The notes under the pieces: model-generated | Databases searched by the model: none | What the model saw: only the letters and a program-made list of their open reading frames with translations | Told to the model about the DNA's origin: nothing | Program-made: the position numbers and the translations under genes | Assembly (NCBI RefSeq): GCF_002941025.1 | Contig: NZ_PTJS01000001.1 | Span: 62,001 to 126,000 of the forward strand | From: Streptomyces sp. QL37 | GTDB lineage: Bacteria > Actinomycetota > Actinomycetes > Streptomycetales > Streptomycetaceae | Length of the DNA stretch: 64,000 bases | Direction of reading: 5' to 3' | Part shown: in pieces, positions 62,935-64,000 of the stretch | How positions within the stretch are numbered: the stretch's first letter is position 1 | Layout of the letters: each line of letters opens with the position of its first letter

Positions 62935-63711
62935 CTACCCGGCGGGGGCCGAGGGCCGTGGCAGCGGTGTCCCGTCGACGGAAAGATCGACACGTTCGTT
63001 GTAGAACGCGACCATTCCCGCGACGCGATGGGCGTGGATCGTCGGGAAGTCGTACGCCCAGGCGATGTCCGAGTGGGCGGCTGCGTCACCGGTGAACGAC
63101 CAGTAGCCGCTCGTCGTGCCCTTGTACGGGCAGCGGGTCACCGTGTCGGAGCGACGCAACCGGGTCCAGTCGACGTGCGTGCGGTCGAGGTAGTACCGGG
63201 TGGGCAGGCCGGTCTCGAACAGCTTGACGCAGTGGGGGGCTTCCGCCAGCACGACGCCGTCCAGCTCCACGCGGACGCTGCTGGACGAACTCAGCGCGTC
63301 CACCCGGGAGTAGGGGCTCCTCGGATGGACGAAGACCGGCTCGTCCTCCTCGAACCAGGAGTCCAGCGCCTCCCATTCGAAGCGGACGGTGCCTCGCAGA
63401 CGTGCCGGCGCGCCGTGGTCCCACACCCATGCCGCACCATGGCGGACCTCGGATCCGGCCTGCAGAGTGTGCCGCCGCGCAGGCCCGGCACCCAGCTGTT
63501 CCAGGTGGTCGTCGTCGGTGAGCACAGCGTCGACCAAGTCGGCTGCCGGGATGCTGAACTGGGGGTAGGCGGACCATTCCCACACGTACAGCGCACGCCG
63601 GGTGTCGAAGGCGACACGACCACCGATCGTCCCCCTGATACGCCGCGGCACGGGTTCGACATGCCCGACCGGGACGATCGAGCTCGGGTATTGCACACTC
63701 TCGGCCGCCAT
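62935..63711 (-). CDS. DUF427 domain protein
   Basis: ATG 63711 gives 258 residues. A GTG at 63750 with GGAGG 11 nt upstream is a reasonable alternative start, so the N-terminus is uncertain. Two DUF427 repeats are visible: RRIRGTIGGRVAFDTRRALYVWEWSAYPQFSIPAADL (first), and VRVELDGVVLAEAPHCVKLFETGLPTRYYLDRTHVDWTRLRRSDTVTRCPYKGTTSGYWSFTG (second), the latter with the CPYKG motif typical of the family. The family's function is unknown. It is convergent with the DUF4139 pair. Confidence 0.85.
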   Translation of the reverse strand: MAAESVQYPSSIVPVGHVEPVPRRIRGTIGGRVAFDTRRALYVWEWSAYPQFSIPAADLVDAVLTDDDHLEQLGAGPARRHTLQAGSEVRHGAAWVWDHGAPARLRGTVRFEWEALDSWFEEDEPVFVHPRSPYSRVDALSSSSSVRVELDGVVLAEAPHCVKLFETGLPTRYYLDRTHVDWTRLRRSDTVTRCPYKGTTSGYWSFTGDAAAHSDIAWAYDFPTIHAHRVAGMVAFYNERVDLSVDGTPLPRPSAPAG

Positions 63712-63887
63712 GGTCGCCTCGGTCCACTCGTCCTGCTCGCGCCCCGGCACCTGTCCGGGATCCTCCCTTTCGTCCGGAACACTACTCAATACGCAGGTCG
63801 CGGCACCTCAAGCACACGCCCCGCACGATGCCCGGGAGCCCGGATCGCCGCAGGGGAGCTCCCCACCGTGGGCGGGCCGACCCCGCG

Positions 63888-64000
63888 TCATCCGTTCCGT
63901 GACTCCGTCACCGAGGCCTCGACCCGGTTCATCTGCTCGCTGAGGCTCGTCATCCACACCTCGAGATCGACGGACAGGGACGCCGGCGAGTATCCCTCCG
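63888..64000 (-). CDS. C-terminal end of an unidentified protein (5' end outside window)
   Basis: A minus-strand frame enters from the right edge and stops at TGA (63888-63890), giving about 37 residues ending in MTSLSEQMNRVEASVTESRNG. The helical, charged sequence (WMTSLSEQMNRVEASV) looks like a genuine protein end; no family is recognisable from so short a piece. Confidence 0.5.
   Translation of the reverse strand, partial: EGYSPASLSVDLEVWMTSLSEQMNRVEASVTESRNG

Overview
The window is GC-rich (roughly 70%) DNA from an actinomycete, most likely Streptomyces or a close relative. The signs are strong third-position G/C bias, frequent GTG starts, twin-arginine signal peptides on many secreted enzymes, and Opp- and Mal-type sugar ABC transporters without local ATPases in the second case. 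From 1 to about 59.2 kb it is one continuous carbohydrate-utilisation region. The last 5 kb (DUF4139 pair, DUF427 protein, partial gene) looks like unrelated chromosome. I saw no rRNA, tRNA, CRISPR array, insertion sequence or replication origin.

Layout. (A) 1-3741, plus strand: two GH28 pectinase-family enzymes, the first cut by the window edge, and an acetyltransferase fused to a helical-toroid domain; an unrecognised toroid protein (3687-5744) converges on them. (B) 5892-18118: an orphan secreted binding protein, then a tightly coupled minus-strand operon with a NanA/DapA-type aldolase, a five-gene oligosaccharide/peptide-type ABC transporter, a sialidase-fold (BNR) protein, a DUF5060/DUF4038 (apiosidase-like) glycosidase and a degenerate paralogue of it. 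(C) 18364-29071: secreted pectate lyase PL1, secreted esterase, pectin methylesterase CE8, a GntR/FCD regulator, GH127 beta-L-arabinofuranosidase and secreted GH95. (D) 29224-35766: a binding-protein-like protein with no signal peptide, a secreted beta-helix enzyme, a hybrid HTH-GntR regulator and a secreted GH28. (E) 36294-45422, plus strand: sugar-acid dehydratase (enolase superfamily), 2-hydroxyacid dehydrogenase, aldo/keto reductase, lactonase, toroid protein, MalEFG-type transporter and a rhamnose/fucose-type mutarotase, i.e. an oxidative sugar pathway with its importer. (F) 45594-59161: large beta-helix enzyme with chitin-binding-type modules, GntR, a second dehydratase, a ThuA-like protein, a LacI regulator coupled to a FAH-family enzyme, enoyl-CoA hydratase, a second signal-less binding-protein-like protein and a CaiB/BaiF CoA-transferase; then divergently an SDR and a DUF4432 sugar epimerase.

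How it may work together (inference). Secreted enzymes (PL1, CE8, esterase, GH95, GH28 at 34363, two beta-helix proteins) open a methylated and acetylated pectin. The ABC systems import oligosaccharides. Cytoplasmic GH28, GH127, DUF5060/DUF4038 and BNR enzymes finish them. Released deoxyhexoses or pentoses (L-fucose, L-rhamnose, L-galactose or L-arabinose are candidates) are oxidised to lactones, aldonates and 2-keto-3-deoxy acids, which the aldolase or the FAH protein processes. The enzyme set resembles what is known from rhamnogalacturonan-II breakdown in Bacteroides (apiosidase, GH95, GH127, GH33-type, beta-helix GH141, pectin lyase and esterase), so a complex pectin is the best guess; this is not proven by the sequence.

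Regulation visible in the DNA: four promoter regions share TGGCATRCCA sites, including that of the GntR gene at 23963; two paralogous dehydratase genes share a 31-bp upstream element (25/31 identical); and a perfect 26-bp LacI-type palindrome sits between the CoA-transferase operon and the SDR operon. Fourteen gene pairs overlap by exactly 4 bp (ATGA or GTGA).
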